Shown one piece after another: positions 32,788 through 44,099 of a stretch of DNA of 64,000 nt; the stretch's first letter is position 1, and the number at the start of each line of letters is the position of its first letter. The notes under the pieces are model-generated. The model saw only the letters and a program-made list of their open reading frames with translations. It was not told the DNA's origin and searched no databases. A program made the translations under genes and the position numbers. This DNA comes from Deinandra increscens subsp. villosa (taxonomy: Eukaryota; Streptophyta; Magnoliopsida; Asterales; Asteraceae), in contig JBCNJP010000008.1 in NCBI GenBank assembly GCA_039602395.1, forward strand, positions 69,775,095-69,839,094, written 5' to 3'.

Positions 32788-34290
32788 GTCTGAGTTTAAT
32801 TTAAGGATAATTTAGTCAATTTAAACAACTCAACATAATTTGATTAACATGTTAGTCAAGTAAATTAAAAAAAAAAGAAAAAGAAAAACAATATCAGAGT
32901 GATACCTAGGAATATTTCAAACTAATGAACGGAAGTTGAAAATTGATCCAAACACTATCGAAAATTATACTTTACTCGATTTATTATTAAAGGTTTTTCT
33001 AATGAGTAAATTTCTAAATTAATTGGGTTGGCCCACCCTTAAATTGAGGTAGAGTTCACGAATCTCATTTTTTGTTTTTTTAAACGGTAAATTTGAATTA
33101 GCGGATCATTATTCATCCACGCCTCTAATCCTTTAATTTTTCAAGGCCATTACTTGAGAACAATACCTATACTAATAAGAAATTAAGAATTATTTGATCA
33201 GTTTATAATAAATAACGAAGAGAATTTATATTCTTTTATTAGAACTCTACAAAATAAATTAATTTTTGGTCATGTTCACGCTTTTCTCGATGTTGTGGGT
33301 GGTGTTTTTAACGTGATTTTTGTCACCTCAGCCCGAACCCCCTAATAGTGTATCCACGAGAACACAATGTTTGAAACACGAATAAAAGACTAATTAAATT
33401 TTACTTAATGTACGTAAATAGTCTATTAACTTCATTAATCCTCTTGTTTGACTTTAGACTTGAGCTTCGTCAATTTTACTTAATGTATATAAATAGTCCA
33501 TTAACTTTATCAGATTTTTATAACAACATCGTAAATCGTATAGTTTCTATTCCTTCCTTCCATCAATTTAGCATTAACATTCTTGAATATCTTATTACAA
33601 GGAAAACAAAGATACTATGAACTCGTTTCGTCCCAAATCTCAAAAATAAAAATAAAAATATATCTATACTACATTATAATACATATAAGAATGACAAAAT
33701 TGTCAATTATTTAAAAAATTAACAGTTTTAAGAGCAAAATAGTCTTTTAAATAAGAAATCAAAACTTTTTTTTAATAGAAACTAAGAAATTAAACAATTT
33801 ATTTAATGATCACTAACATTTAGTGATATATAATTAAAGTAAATAATAATTCAAATAAGATCAATTGTATTACATATACATAAACGAGTATTGCATTATA
33901 AATTGTCACTAACGTAACACCTGATAGTTTTCGACTAGTATATATATTTATATGAATATGAATATAATTTCCTGCTTTTTTTAAAAAAACAGTTTTTATG
34001 TCATATCATGTAACAAAAGGATAATTCTCCTGCCGAAAAAAGATGATCTCAAAATCATTTACAGTGATCAAATCACCCCAAATCAAGTAATCAACAAAAA
34101 AGCAGTTGAATTGAAGCAGGAAAACAAAAGAAAAACATGGTCTATGCGTATACACAAAACCTTTACTAACAAAACAATCTTATTCACCAGATTCCCTCTC
34201 CCTTTCTCTCTCCGATTCTAGTTTCCGGCAACACCAAGAAATTTCAGACAAAACCCACCACAAAATCCCTTCTTTTTGCTGCAAATCACC
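32788..34290. other. Intergenic, AT-rich; promoter side of the P-loop/CYTH gene
   Basis: 1.5 kb without recognisable coding sequence. The left part (about 33000-33370) may be untranslated or LTR sequence of copia element 2. The repeat TTTTACTTAATGTA.TAAATAGTC.ATTAACTT occurs twice (33400-33430 and 33474-33505). A pyrimidine-rich leader (CCCTCTCCCTTTCTCTCTCC, near 34194) lies within 100 bp of the start codon of the next gene. Confidence 0.45.
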
Positions 34291-37200
34291 ATGGATGACG
34301 ATGTGGTTCACCGAGTTTTGCAAGAAGGTGGCCGAGATTACTACCAACAGACCCCCTCTACCTCCTCATCATCGCCGTCTATTCTCCAATCTCTCCCCCT
34401 CCATGCGGTTGGTTGATTTTGGGTTTTTGGTTTGGGGGTTTTATTGTGCATGCCAAGTGTTCGATGAAATTACCCAATGAAAATTTTTAATTTTTTTTAG
34501 TTATTTTTGTGTTTGGATTGTTACCAACTACATTATTGTCGTAATTACTTCGATTGAAGAGGCGGGGTGTTCGATTTCATTGGCGGATTGACCGTTTTTG
34601 GAAATACTCTGTCAATGCTTTGATAAAGAGAGAAACTTTCTGCTTCTGATTTGGGCTTAATTTTGGCCCCCAAATTGTTAATAATGTTGACCTGTTGTAA
34701 ATTTGGGAGAATTTTGATCAGATATCAATCAATGCCATTTTTGCATTTGGGAAGTTTTTGTTGTTATAATCTTAATCTTGATATATAGTAGTTCCAGACA
34801 GAAGAAGTTAAAATTGAATATGTATCATAGTTGCTTGTAGCCATTTCTGGTTTCTGTTGCCATATGAACTACATGAGAGTATGTGACCATGTAATGAATT
34901 GCTGTTTTGGTGGTGTTTGACTGCAAAATTTGCTGCTTTTAGTTCTTGTATGTGACTTGTTAATTGTTATGATCAAAGTCTTTACATAGTTACATTTGCA
35001 ATTTGCAAAATTGAAAACTCATAAAGTTGCCAACTTGATAACTTTTCTAGTACTTACTTTGTGGGTCGGACCTTTTGTAGTCCTTCGATCGCGGATATTA
35101 CTTACTGGTGAAGTCGATTCAAGAACTTCGTTCAAAAAAAGAAGGCATTGTAGCAGTTGGCATTGGTGGCCCCAGCGGATCTGGTAAAACAAGGTAATTG
35201 TGATGCACTAAAATCAACTGATCAATGAAATTGGAATGCATATAAATATGCACTTTGAATGATGATTGATGTCTACAGTTTGGCAGAGAAGGTAGCATCA
35301 GTGATCGGGTGCAGTGTTATTTCTATGGAAAACTATGGCACTGGATCTGATGAAGGGAATGACTTGAATTCAATCGATTTTGATCTTCTAGTTCAGAATC
35401 TTCAGGTTTCTTGAAAAAGATCTTCTAGAACTTCTGAAAAGACGTTATTTGGTTTTTTTTTTTTTTCAATTTTTTATCGCTGAGACTCTTTTCTTTACTT
35501 AGGACTTGTTAAAGGGAAAAGATATATTGACACCTTTGTTTGATTTCCAACAAAAAAGACGCATTGGAACTAAAGAAATTAAGAGTACTTCTTTTGGGGT
35601 GGTGAGCACACATAATATCTGTCTTCCAATTTATATAATTTTACACGTAATTGTTCTTATATGTCCTACATTATGTTTAGGTGATAGTTGATGGTACATA
35701 TGCTCTCCATGCAAGACTACGATCACTGCTAGATATTCGTGTTGCAGTGGTAATTACTTTGATCTAATTATTGTCACAAATAATTACAACTGTACCCTAA
35801 CAAATTTCATATGAATTTCAGGTTGGTGGGGTTCATTTTAGTCTACTTTCTAAAGTTCAATATGATATTGGAGATTGCTCATTGGACAATTTAATTGATA
35901 GCATATTTCCATTATTTAGGAAGCATATCGAGCCAGATCTTCATCATGCACAGGTAAGACATTTAAGGTTCCAACTTCATTCTATATCCTCTATTTTCCT
36001 GATAATTTTCTTTTTTCAGATCAGAATTAACAACAGTTTCGGTGCATCATTTAGAGATTCAATTTACAAACTTAAATGTAAAACCGAGGTATGCTTTCTT
36101 CTCTATCATTTCTTTTGTTTATTTTATTAGTTGACCCTTTTAATATGTTAACTGTTGTATCAGTCAGAAAGTGAATTATCAGCCTACTCTTTTCCAAAGA
36201 AGGAAGCACAGATTGATAAGTGAGTCATCAACTTGTCACACTTCCTTTTCCATTTTCTTTTATCTTTTTAATTTTGTTACGACATCAACAAACATCATTT
36301 TCAGTTTTATTGAGATGTACTTAAGGCCTCCATCCGCAAGCGAAGAGGCCCGTGTTAATGACTGGATTAAGGTTCGCCAGAGTGGCATCAGATACTATCT
36401 TTCACTCGGTGACCAAAGAATTGTTGACAAAAATTTCATCATTAGGCCGAAGGCTGAATTTGAGGTAATGAAGTTGTATTGCCAGCTTGGTGCGAGGGAG
36501 AGCTTTATGTACACGATAGTTGATCTCATAACCACCAAATAAGCTTTACGTACAACTAAAAGTTGTATCTCTTTCATCCCTTTTACATATCATCCAATTT
36601 ATCAAACAAACCATTTCTAATGTCTTAATCATTTTTATCGTGTTAACATATTAGCATCCCAGAAACCCTAACTTTGACCACATTTGACCTTGACGTACAT
36701 GAAGCGCTCAGCCTTGAGGCGAGTGCAAGGCGCACTTTTATAAAACCAAGATTACCAGTTTCAGTTTTCACCAAGTTTCTCGACAAAATGTTAACAGGTT
36801 GGAAGAATGACACTAGGTGGTTTGCTGGCTTTGGGGTATAATGTTGTTGTCAGTTATAAACGGGCATCTAAATCAATCATCTATGGAGATCTTTCAATAT
36901 CCCTAGAGACCATAGACACTCTTTCTGAAACTTACATAGTTCTGAGGGGCAGAGATAGAAAAGTATGTTCTTATATTAAGTTTTTTTTTTTTTTCTTTCC
37001 GTTAACATTGTTAGCATGCATGCATGATTTATTCCCTTTTTGTTAGATGGTTGAAGCAGAGGCATCAAGACTGGGAATTACCAGCCCTTGGATCACGAAA
37101 TCATATCTTGAAATGATTCTTGACAGCCAAGGTAACTTTTATTGGATGTTGTTAATCTAGTCATCTATTCTGCTGTCTTTTTAATAAATTAAATTTTTAT

Positions 37201-38203
37201 TATAGGTGTTCCCCGCCTTAATACACCACCACCTTTGGCAACCAGAACTTCAGGAATAAATAGAGAATCCCCACTTGTTGCACCAAAACCCCTTCGGATT
37301 CGACCCGATCTTGTGAACCAGGATGATGATATAACTCAACCGTGGACCCGATCACCTACCAAGTCCAAAATGGAACCTGTCTTGGCCCCATGGCGGTTCA
37401 TATCATCAGATGGTTCAGTTATCGATGGATGTTCCATTGGTATGTATCTTTTAGTAAAAAAGGAGTAAATAAAATAATGTCCTTCAAATGTAATGTGTCT
37501 TTGTATGTATTGTTTCATCTCATCTTGCATATATACAGATCCTTCTTCTTTTAGGGATACACTGCAGCTTGCCCCAATGCTTGATTCTTTTGATCTTGAT
37601 CGAGGACTGCTTCTTGCTGTGCAAGCCACACAGGTCAGCACAATAAAATTGAGGGGCGAAATAATTTTACATGAAGTTTTAAATAAAATGCTTCTTTGTT
37701 TTCAGGCTTTGTTAGAGCACAAAGGACTGCCAGTTATAGTCGGGATTGGTCTCTCTCTTTCTCTCTCTCTCTCTCTATATATATATACATACACACACAC
37801 TATACACACACACACATAGCAGAGGGTTCAATGCAGAACCACAAATAATGCAAGAACTGAAAATATGCTTAACCATTCATTTATTATTAGAACTTAAATG
37901 AAAATGGTATAATTTTAAAAGATTGAATAATATCTCTTTAGTTAATTAGTTACCCTGCCTTTTCTCCTCTCTCTTCATCGTAAGAAGTCTGTAAACGTGT
38001 TAAATAAAATCATAGAATTATACCGAATCTACTCAAGTATATGAATACACATAAATCTAACTTTATATATGCATATATCAATTCAAGTACATTCACATAA
38101 CAATGATGTATTTAATACAAATGTTATAATCCTAGATATATATACAGATAAATGAATGATTTTGGTTGGTTTTACAATATTTGCGAATCTGTATAGAACT
38201 CTC

Positions 38204-38261
<58 letters not shown>

Positions 38262-38671
38262 AGAGGATCATTTGAGAACTAATTGGGTTTGAGAACTAAA
38301 AAGAACTAATCTTAGCCACTAGTTTATATATATGGAAAACCCCCCCATGAATTTGAATGCTCCCCCTTGAAAATTAGTGGCCCAAATTGGTTCTCAAAAG
38401 TTCTAAAAAAAAAAGTTCTCATTTGAACCTAACCCTATATATATATATATATATATTGATTTCGTGATGGAAATTTGACATTTTAGCATGATTTGATATT
38501 ATTATAGGAGGTCCAAGTGGGTCAGGGAAAACTAGTTTGGCGCGTAAAATGGCAAATATTGTTGGTTGCGAAGTCATTTCACTTGAAAGCTATTATAAGT
38601 CTGAGCAAGTAAAGGATTTTAAGTATGACGATTTCAGATCGTTTGATCTAGCTTTGCTCACAAGGGTAATA

Positions 38672-38703
<32 letters not shown>

Positions 38704-41700
38704 GCATAAGAATCTTGTCACTCAATTGCATTGACCTAAACAAATGAAATCTTGAAATACTGTTAAATCTTTGTATTTTAGAATATTGGTGATATCAGAA
38801 GAGGTCGAAAAACAAAAGTACCTGTATTTGATTTGGAGAGCGGCGCTCGCAGTGGATTTAAAGAACTTGAAGTTCATGAAGATTGTGGAGTGGTATTTAG
38901 TAACCGCTAGATGTACTAATTGTTATTATTTATGCGTACATAAGTGTGTAACTAATGTGAATATCTAAGTAGGTGATTATTGAAGGTGTCTATGCTTTGC
39001 ACCCTGATATCAGAAAGTCACTCGACCTTTGGGTTGCTGTTGTAAGTTTATCTCATGACTCTGTTGACCAAGGCTTTAGTGGTGGCAAATAGGAAGGGTC
39101 GAGTAATGGGTCAAAACGGGTTGGTTCAGAACAAGTTTGTATCCAGTTTCGTGTATACCAAATCAGGCAAAAACATCCTAGAATATCAAACATACCAGCA
39201 AAATTTCTAATCAAAAGTAGGGTACGAGGAGGGTGAGATGAGGGCAAACCTTACCTCTATTTCATGAGATAGAGAGGCTTCCCCCACAGACCTTTTTATA
39301 GGAAAATACAGAGGCATACCAGAAAATTGCAAAAACACCCAAGTCTTTTTGTTACATGAATCATTTTTTGTAAATTGTAATATATATGCATTTTGTCTGA
39401 AGTTGGTTGAAAATGAAACTGGATATATATATACTTGGGTGGCCTATGAAGTAGTATCAATATATATATGTGCATCCTCCACATACATTATCCCAGTTTT
39501 ATAATTAAATGGCGTTAAATATGATTACAAAAGTTACATCATTAAACCTAATATTTTGAATAAATGATTCAAGAGATTCTATTCATTAAAAATACATTGT
39601 GGGTATTTTTGAGCTGTTCAACCCATTTGACCTGTTTTAGCTAACCTTTTCTATTTTACCGATTAAGCTGCTAGAGAACAAACATAACCTGAATCGACCC
39701 ATCCAAATAATGCAGGTTGGAGGTGTTCATTCGCATTTAATTTCTCGAGTTCAAAGAGACAAAAGTAAAGCAGGATGCTTCATGTCACAGAACGAGATCA
39801 TGACAACTGTATTTCCTATGTTCCAGCTACACATTGAACCACATCTTGTGCATGCACATGTTAGTTAATTAATTTGAGTTTTAAATCTAATTATTTACAT
39901 AACTTTTAGTTGTTTTTTACATAAACTTATAATCATTTTTTTTTTATCTTGCAGCTTAAAATCCGAAACGATTTTGATCCAGTTCTTTCCCCTGAGAGCT
40001 CATTGTTTGTGTTAAAAAGCAACAAGGAAGTAAGCTCATGATACATATGATTTAAAAACTATATATATTATAATATTTTTATACTAAAAATGCTAATTCT
40101 TTTACAGGTGGCGTATCAAGATATCTTGAAATTACTTGATCCCACAAAGATCTGCAGCTCGGCTCAGAATTTTATCGATATTTATTTAAGACTTTCTGGA
40201 ATTCCTGCCAATGGACAATTAACAGAAAGTGACTGTATGAGGGTGAGAATATGTGAGGGCAGGTTCGCATTGCTGATACGCGAGGTCTGTGAGTCTAATT
40301 TAATAATTTTTAGATCTACATTCTTTTTTCATTTATATATTATTTTCTGTTTTCTTGAAAGTTTGTATTTTTCTATTAGCCTATAAAAGAAGGGGATTTC
40401 ATAATTCAACCCAAGGTGGACTTTGACATTAGCATCAGTACAGTATCTGGTCTTCTTAATCTCGGGTATATCATATATCATATATATATACATATACATA
40501 TACTATATATTTATAGGAAGTTATTTCTAAACTAATTACATATTTACGTATAAATGTTTAACTTTTGTTGTTTATTTAAAATATAGATATCAAGCTGTTG
40601 CTTACATCGAAGCATCTGCATATATTTACCAAGATGGAAAGGTGATACTTTTTGCATGATGGAGTTTTTATTATTATTAAAGTAGATTATAATTCTGGTT
40701 CTTGTGGTTTGGGTCAAAGTACGAATATGGTCCCTTGGTCATGATTTCTATATGTTTAGTTCCTCTGTATTGTTAGGTAAGTTAATTTTAGGGGTATTTT
40801 GGTCATTTATAGTTTTAACAAGATACGGGGTTTGCTTACACACACACATACATAATTTGTTAATATCGAATTGGTTAAAATGCCCCTGAATTTAACTTAC
40901 CAAATAGCCCTCAAAGAGACAGAACCTGTAAAATCGTGACCCAACTACCCAAGGACGATATTTGTAATTTAGTCCAAACCACAGGGACCAAAAAATTGCA
41001 ATTACTCTTATTATTAGATTTATTATTGTTCTTGCTATTATAACTATTATATTTTATTGTAATCATATTGTTATAACACAATATTGGTATATTATAGCTT
41101 CTAGTAGAAGTTGATCAACTAAATGATGTTCCGGGTCCCTATATACAAATAAAAGGGGCAAACAAAGAAGTTGTTATAGCTGCCGGTTCAACACTTCAGC
41201 TAGATGGTTCATATACCACAAAGGTAGTGCCTTTTTTTCTTAATTTTCATTATTTTTTAAGTATTTATCTATATTTTTTATTTCATTTTATATATAATAT
41301 TTTTTTCTTCATATTTGGTAGAGTTATCTTGAAATAGTGCTGGAAAAACTACCAGCATCAGATAGAAATTCAAACGGTATTTACAACCAACAAGCTGCAC
41401 GGTTACAAGAACTTGTTGACAATATCCAATCTCAGGTTCTGCTTCTCTCTTTCTCTCTCTCTCTCTCACACACACACACATACACACACTAACTAACTAA
41501 ACTAACTAACTAACTAGCAAATTCAACAAACTGCATGGTTACAAAGAACTTACAATAGAGTAAATTACAGAAAAGGTCCTTTATGTTTTACCCAAATTTC
41601 TGATTAGGTCCTTTAACTAAAGTAGTTACACCAGACATCCTTTATGGTTTATACTTGTCTCAGAGAAGGTCCTTTGTTACTAACGGGGTTAAAATTATTC

Positions 41701-42833
41701 GTTAAATAAAACCCTAAAAATCTAATATAACCCTTAAAAATTCACAGCTTCGTTAAAAAAATCGAAACAAGATGTTGCAAAATGACGGAAATACCCCTGA
41801 CTTAACGGATAATTTTAACCCCGTTAGTGACAAATGACCTTCTCTGAAACAGGTATAAAACATAAAGGATGTATGGTGTAACTAGTTTAGCTAAAGGATC
41901 TAATCCGAAATTTGGGTAAAACATAAATGACCTTTTGTGTAATTTACTCCTTACAATATGGTTTAGGATGCATAAAATTCCTTTTTGTTCTTATTAAACT
42001 ATATCTGGAGTTAAACCATTGTCATTTAGTAAACTTCAGTTATTTGATATTATAATTTTATATTTTTTGTCCGGGATAAACAGGGTAGCAGCACATCTTC
42101 TGAATCATCACCAAGTAGGGAGGTTGTTTCGCCTGTCGAAACTGTGATTGAAGACATGCAATCCAGAATCAAGAGACTCGAGCGGTGGCAGGCAATTAAC
42201 ACAGTAAGTAATTTCACTCATCATTTAGTATGTTTTATTAAAGACAAATTAATCATAAAAGTTTAAAAAATTTAAATTGGAAATTTGAGGGCGCGTTTAG
42301 TTGTGGAAAACATCATGTTTTCCAAAAATGTTTTCCAAGAAAACATGAAAAACAGAAAACGTGATCAAATTACAATTTTCTATAAAAGTTTTCCAAGAAA
42401 ATGGAAAACACTGTTTTCTACATTTTAAAATTAAATTAGAAAACTACATTTTATTGTTTTCTAGTTTTCTAATATGGAAAATGGAAATTCCATCTTTTAA
42501 TCTTGAACGCGCGTTTAAAAAATTTCGTGTGTTTTCTAGAGATGGAAAACCACTTCCATTTTTCTAAAAAATTAGAAATGGAAAACTAGAATTTTTTTTC
42601 CACAACTAAACGCGCCCTTATATTTTCTTTGTAAACGCCACGGAGCGCCTTGTGCTTTTTGAAACTAAGCATGACCCGTTTAACCGGTACAAAATACTTG
42701 TTTTGACAAGTTACCGATCCCAATCCACCCATTTTGTCATCCGAATGATTTTTTCAACTGTCTGCAGGTGCTATGGACGTTCTTGATGTCGGCTTTCGTT
42801 GGATATTCACTCTATCAAAGGAAGCACCAGTAA
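34291..42833 (+). CDS. Dual P-loop (uridine kinase-like)/CYTH protein, TTM1/TTM2-related, tail-anchored (26 exons)
   Basis: 954-aa protein with two copies of a P-loop kinase-like module followed by a CYTH/triphosphate-tunnel-like module. Walker A motifs are GGPSGSGKT at residues 68-76 and 522-530. Each is followed by a DG.YALH/EGVYALHPDIR block and VAVVGGVH. The C-terminus (TVLWTFLMSAFVGYSLYQRK) is a single hydrophobic segment near the end, as in TTM1/2 tail anchors. Exons: 34291-34407, 35081-35193, 35279-35405, 35503-35601, 35681-35749, 35822-35953, 36020-36088, 36164-36219, 36305-36464, 36798-36962, 37047-37131, 37206-37439, 37539-37633, 37706-37748, 38508-38665, 38782-38892, 38973-39041, 39716-39859, 39955-40029, 40108-40284, 40380-40465, 40587-40641, 41098-41223, 41322-41435, 42084-42203, 42768-42833. 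Arabidopsis TTM1/2 have one module and are pyrophosphatases at the mitochondrial outer membrane; a two-module plant family is known to me, but its biochemistry is not. The exon 1 donor (GTTGGT) is weak. Confidence 0.88.
37750..37817 (+). repeat. Compound microsatellite (TC)n(TA)n(CA)n in intron 14
   Basis: CTCTCTTTCTCTCTCTCTCT, then TATATATATA, then CACACACACTATACACACACACACA, directly after the exon 14 donor at 37749. Confidence 0.85.
38258..38436. repeat. 'TTTGAGAAC' fold-back element in intron 14
   Basis: AGGGAGAGGATCATTTGAGA at the left and CTCATTTGAACCTAACCCT at the right, in the same orientation as 17348-17527. It is preceded by a (TA)n tract (about 38210-38257) and followed by another. 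These elements appear to sit in TA repeats, and this one ends about 70 bp before the second P-loop exon. Confidence 0.78.
40687..41007. repeat. Fold-back element in intron 22
   Basis: TAATTCTGGTTCTTGTGGTTTGG at the left is matched in inverted, diverged form by CCAAACCACAGGGACC...TTGCAATTA at the right. Internal arms pair (GGTAAGTTAATTTTAGGGGTA against TGCCCCTGAATTTAACTTACC). Non-coding, about 320 bp. Confidence 0.65.
41558..41950. repeat. Fold-back element in intron 24
   Basis: GAGTAAATTACAGAAAAGG and CCTTTTGTGTAATTTACTCC are inverted ends. The arms continue inward for about 150 bp (CTAACGGGGTTAAAATTAT against ATAATTTTAACCCCGTTAG). Similar in style to the PIN intron 1 element (GAGTAAAC...), but a different family member. 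Confidence 0.75.
42289..42617. mobile_element. Harbinger-like MITE in intron 25
   Basis: GGGCGCGTTTAGTTGTGGAAAA at the left and TTTTTCCACAACTAAACGCGCCC at the right are near-perfect inverted ends around repeated GTTTTCCA/TGGAAAAC motifs. The flanks (TTGA/TTAT) could be a decayed TTA duplication. About 329 bp, non-coding. Confidence 0.7.
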
Positions 42834-44099
42834 TTAAAATTTTCTGGTGATTATAAATTACCAGCACTGATCTATTCTTATTAGCAAAACTCAAAGAATA
42901 TTGACTTTACTAACCACACAGCAGTAATCATTGTAAAGGTTTTTTTTTACAGAATTACATAATTGAAAACATTATATTCTGAAATACAAAGAGACAAGTT
43001 GGTAAAACCGGGGTGTGCATGAGTCGGTTTTAGAACCTAGACGAACCAAAATTTAAACTTTTGGTTATGGGTTTTCATATACCGGTTTACACGGTTATGG
43101 GCTTGGTTTATTCCATTATATCCCGGTTAACCGGGGTTTACTGATTAACTGAATTATGAATTTGGGCCAGACAGAAGTTGGCCCAAAATAATAAATCTAG
43201 GCCTGTAGTTTTGGGCCTATTTTCTATTTTTCCTTTCTTTTTTGTTACCATGCATCTGATCCGGTTATGATGCATTTCAGTTATGTTAGTTATATTTGTT
43301 ATGTTTGGTGGTTTGGTTATTGCAAAACCCATAACCAAAGCCAAACCATAAGAACCAGTTTTCAAGAAAACGGCTAAACCGAACCATTTTGGCTCGCTTT
43401 TGGCCATTAATTTGGCGTTACGCTTGGCTTGGGTTAATTGGTTTTCTTTTTCTTTTTTCTGACCTCATACATATCTCATTCCTTAAATAATGGCTTGATA
43501 CATAAGGTTGATATATATTTATCTTTATTTATTTCTTCAACCTAAAAATAGATTGGGTGTTATTTTTAAATTGTCTAGACTAAGATAAGTTAGCAAAACA
43601 AACTAGGACAAACTTGGTGCGTAAGGTTCTCGTATGCGTGGTATTCGAGGGGTGTCAGGTTAGTTGGGTCTGAATCCAGATATACAGATCATTACTCTAT
43701 GTAGTAAAAGGTTGTCTTGCATACAAACCAGATGTCATAAGAAAAAAAATATACCGGCTCAGTGATAAAATGCTTATGCTTCTTTGATGGATTTGGTGGA
43801 GGTCCAGAGTTTGAACCTTGGCATAGAAAATTAGTTTAGTATTTGAGTAGATTAAGAGTATCGTAGGTTGCTGTTCAAAAGCTAAAAGAAAAAAAAATAA
43901 AATATAGTTTTAATTAATTATTATAAAAAAAGAGGTCAAGGGCAATGCTTTGCATTCCCTCTTAGGAACCTTAACAATATTTGGTTCCTAACAAACCTTA
44001 AAACTAAAACCGATAGAACCTAAATAACAAGCATCTAAATCTTGCGATTAGATACCAAATTTTACAATTAAAACACCCTAACTCATGATTCCATTCCCT
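42834..44099. other. Intergenic between two convergent genes
   Basis: Holds the 3' UTRs of the P-loop/CYTH gene (+) and the sulfate transporter (-). Repeat-like sequence rich in CGGTTTA/TAACCGG occupies about 43005-43440. A second repeat-like stretch with GATAAAATGCTTATGC lies near 43760-43830. No gene recognised. Confidence 0.5.
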
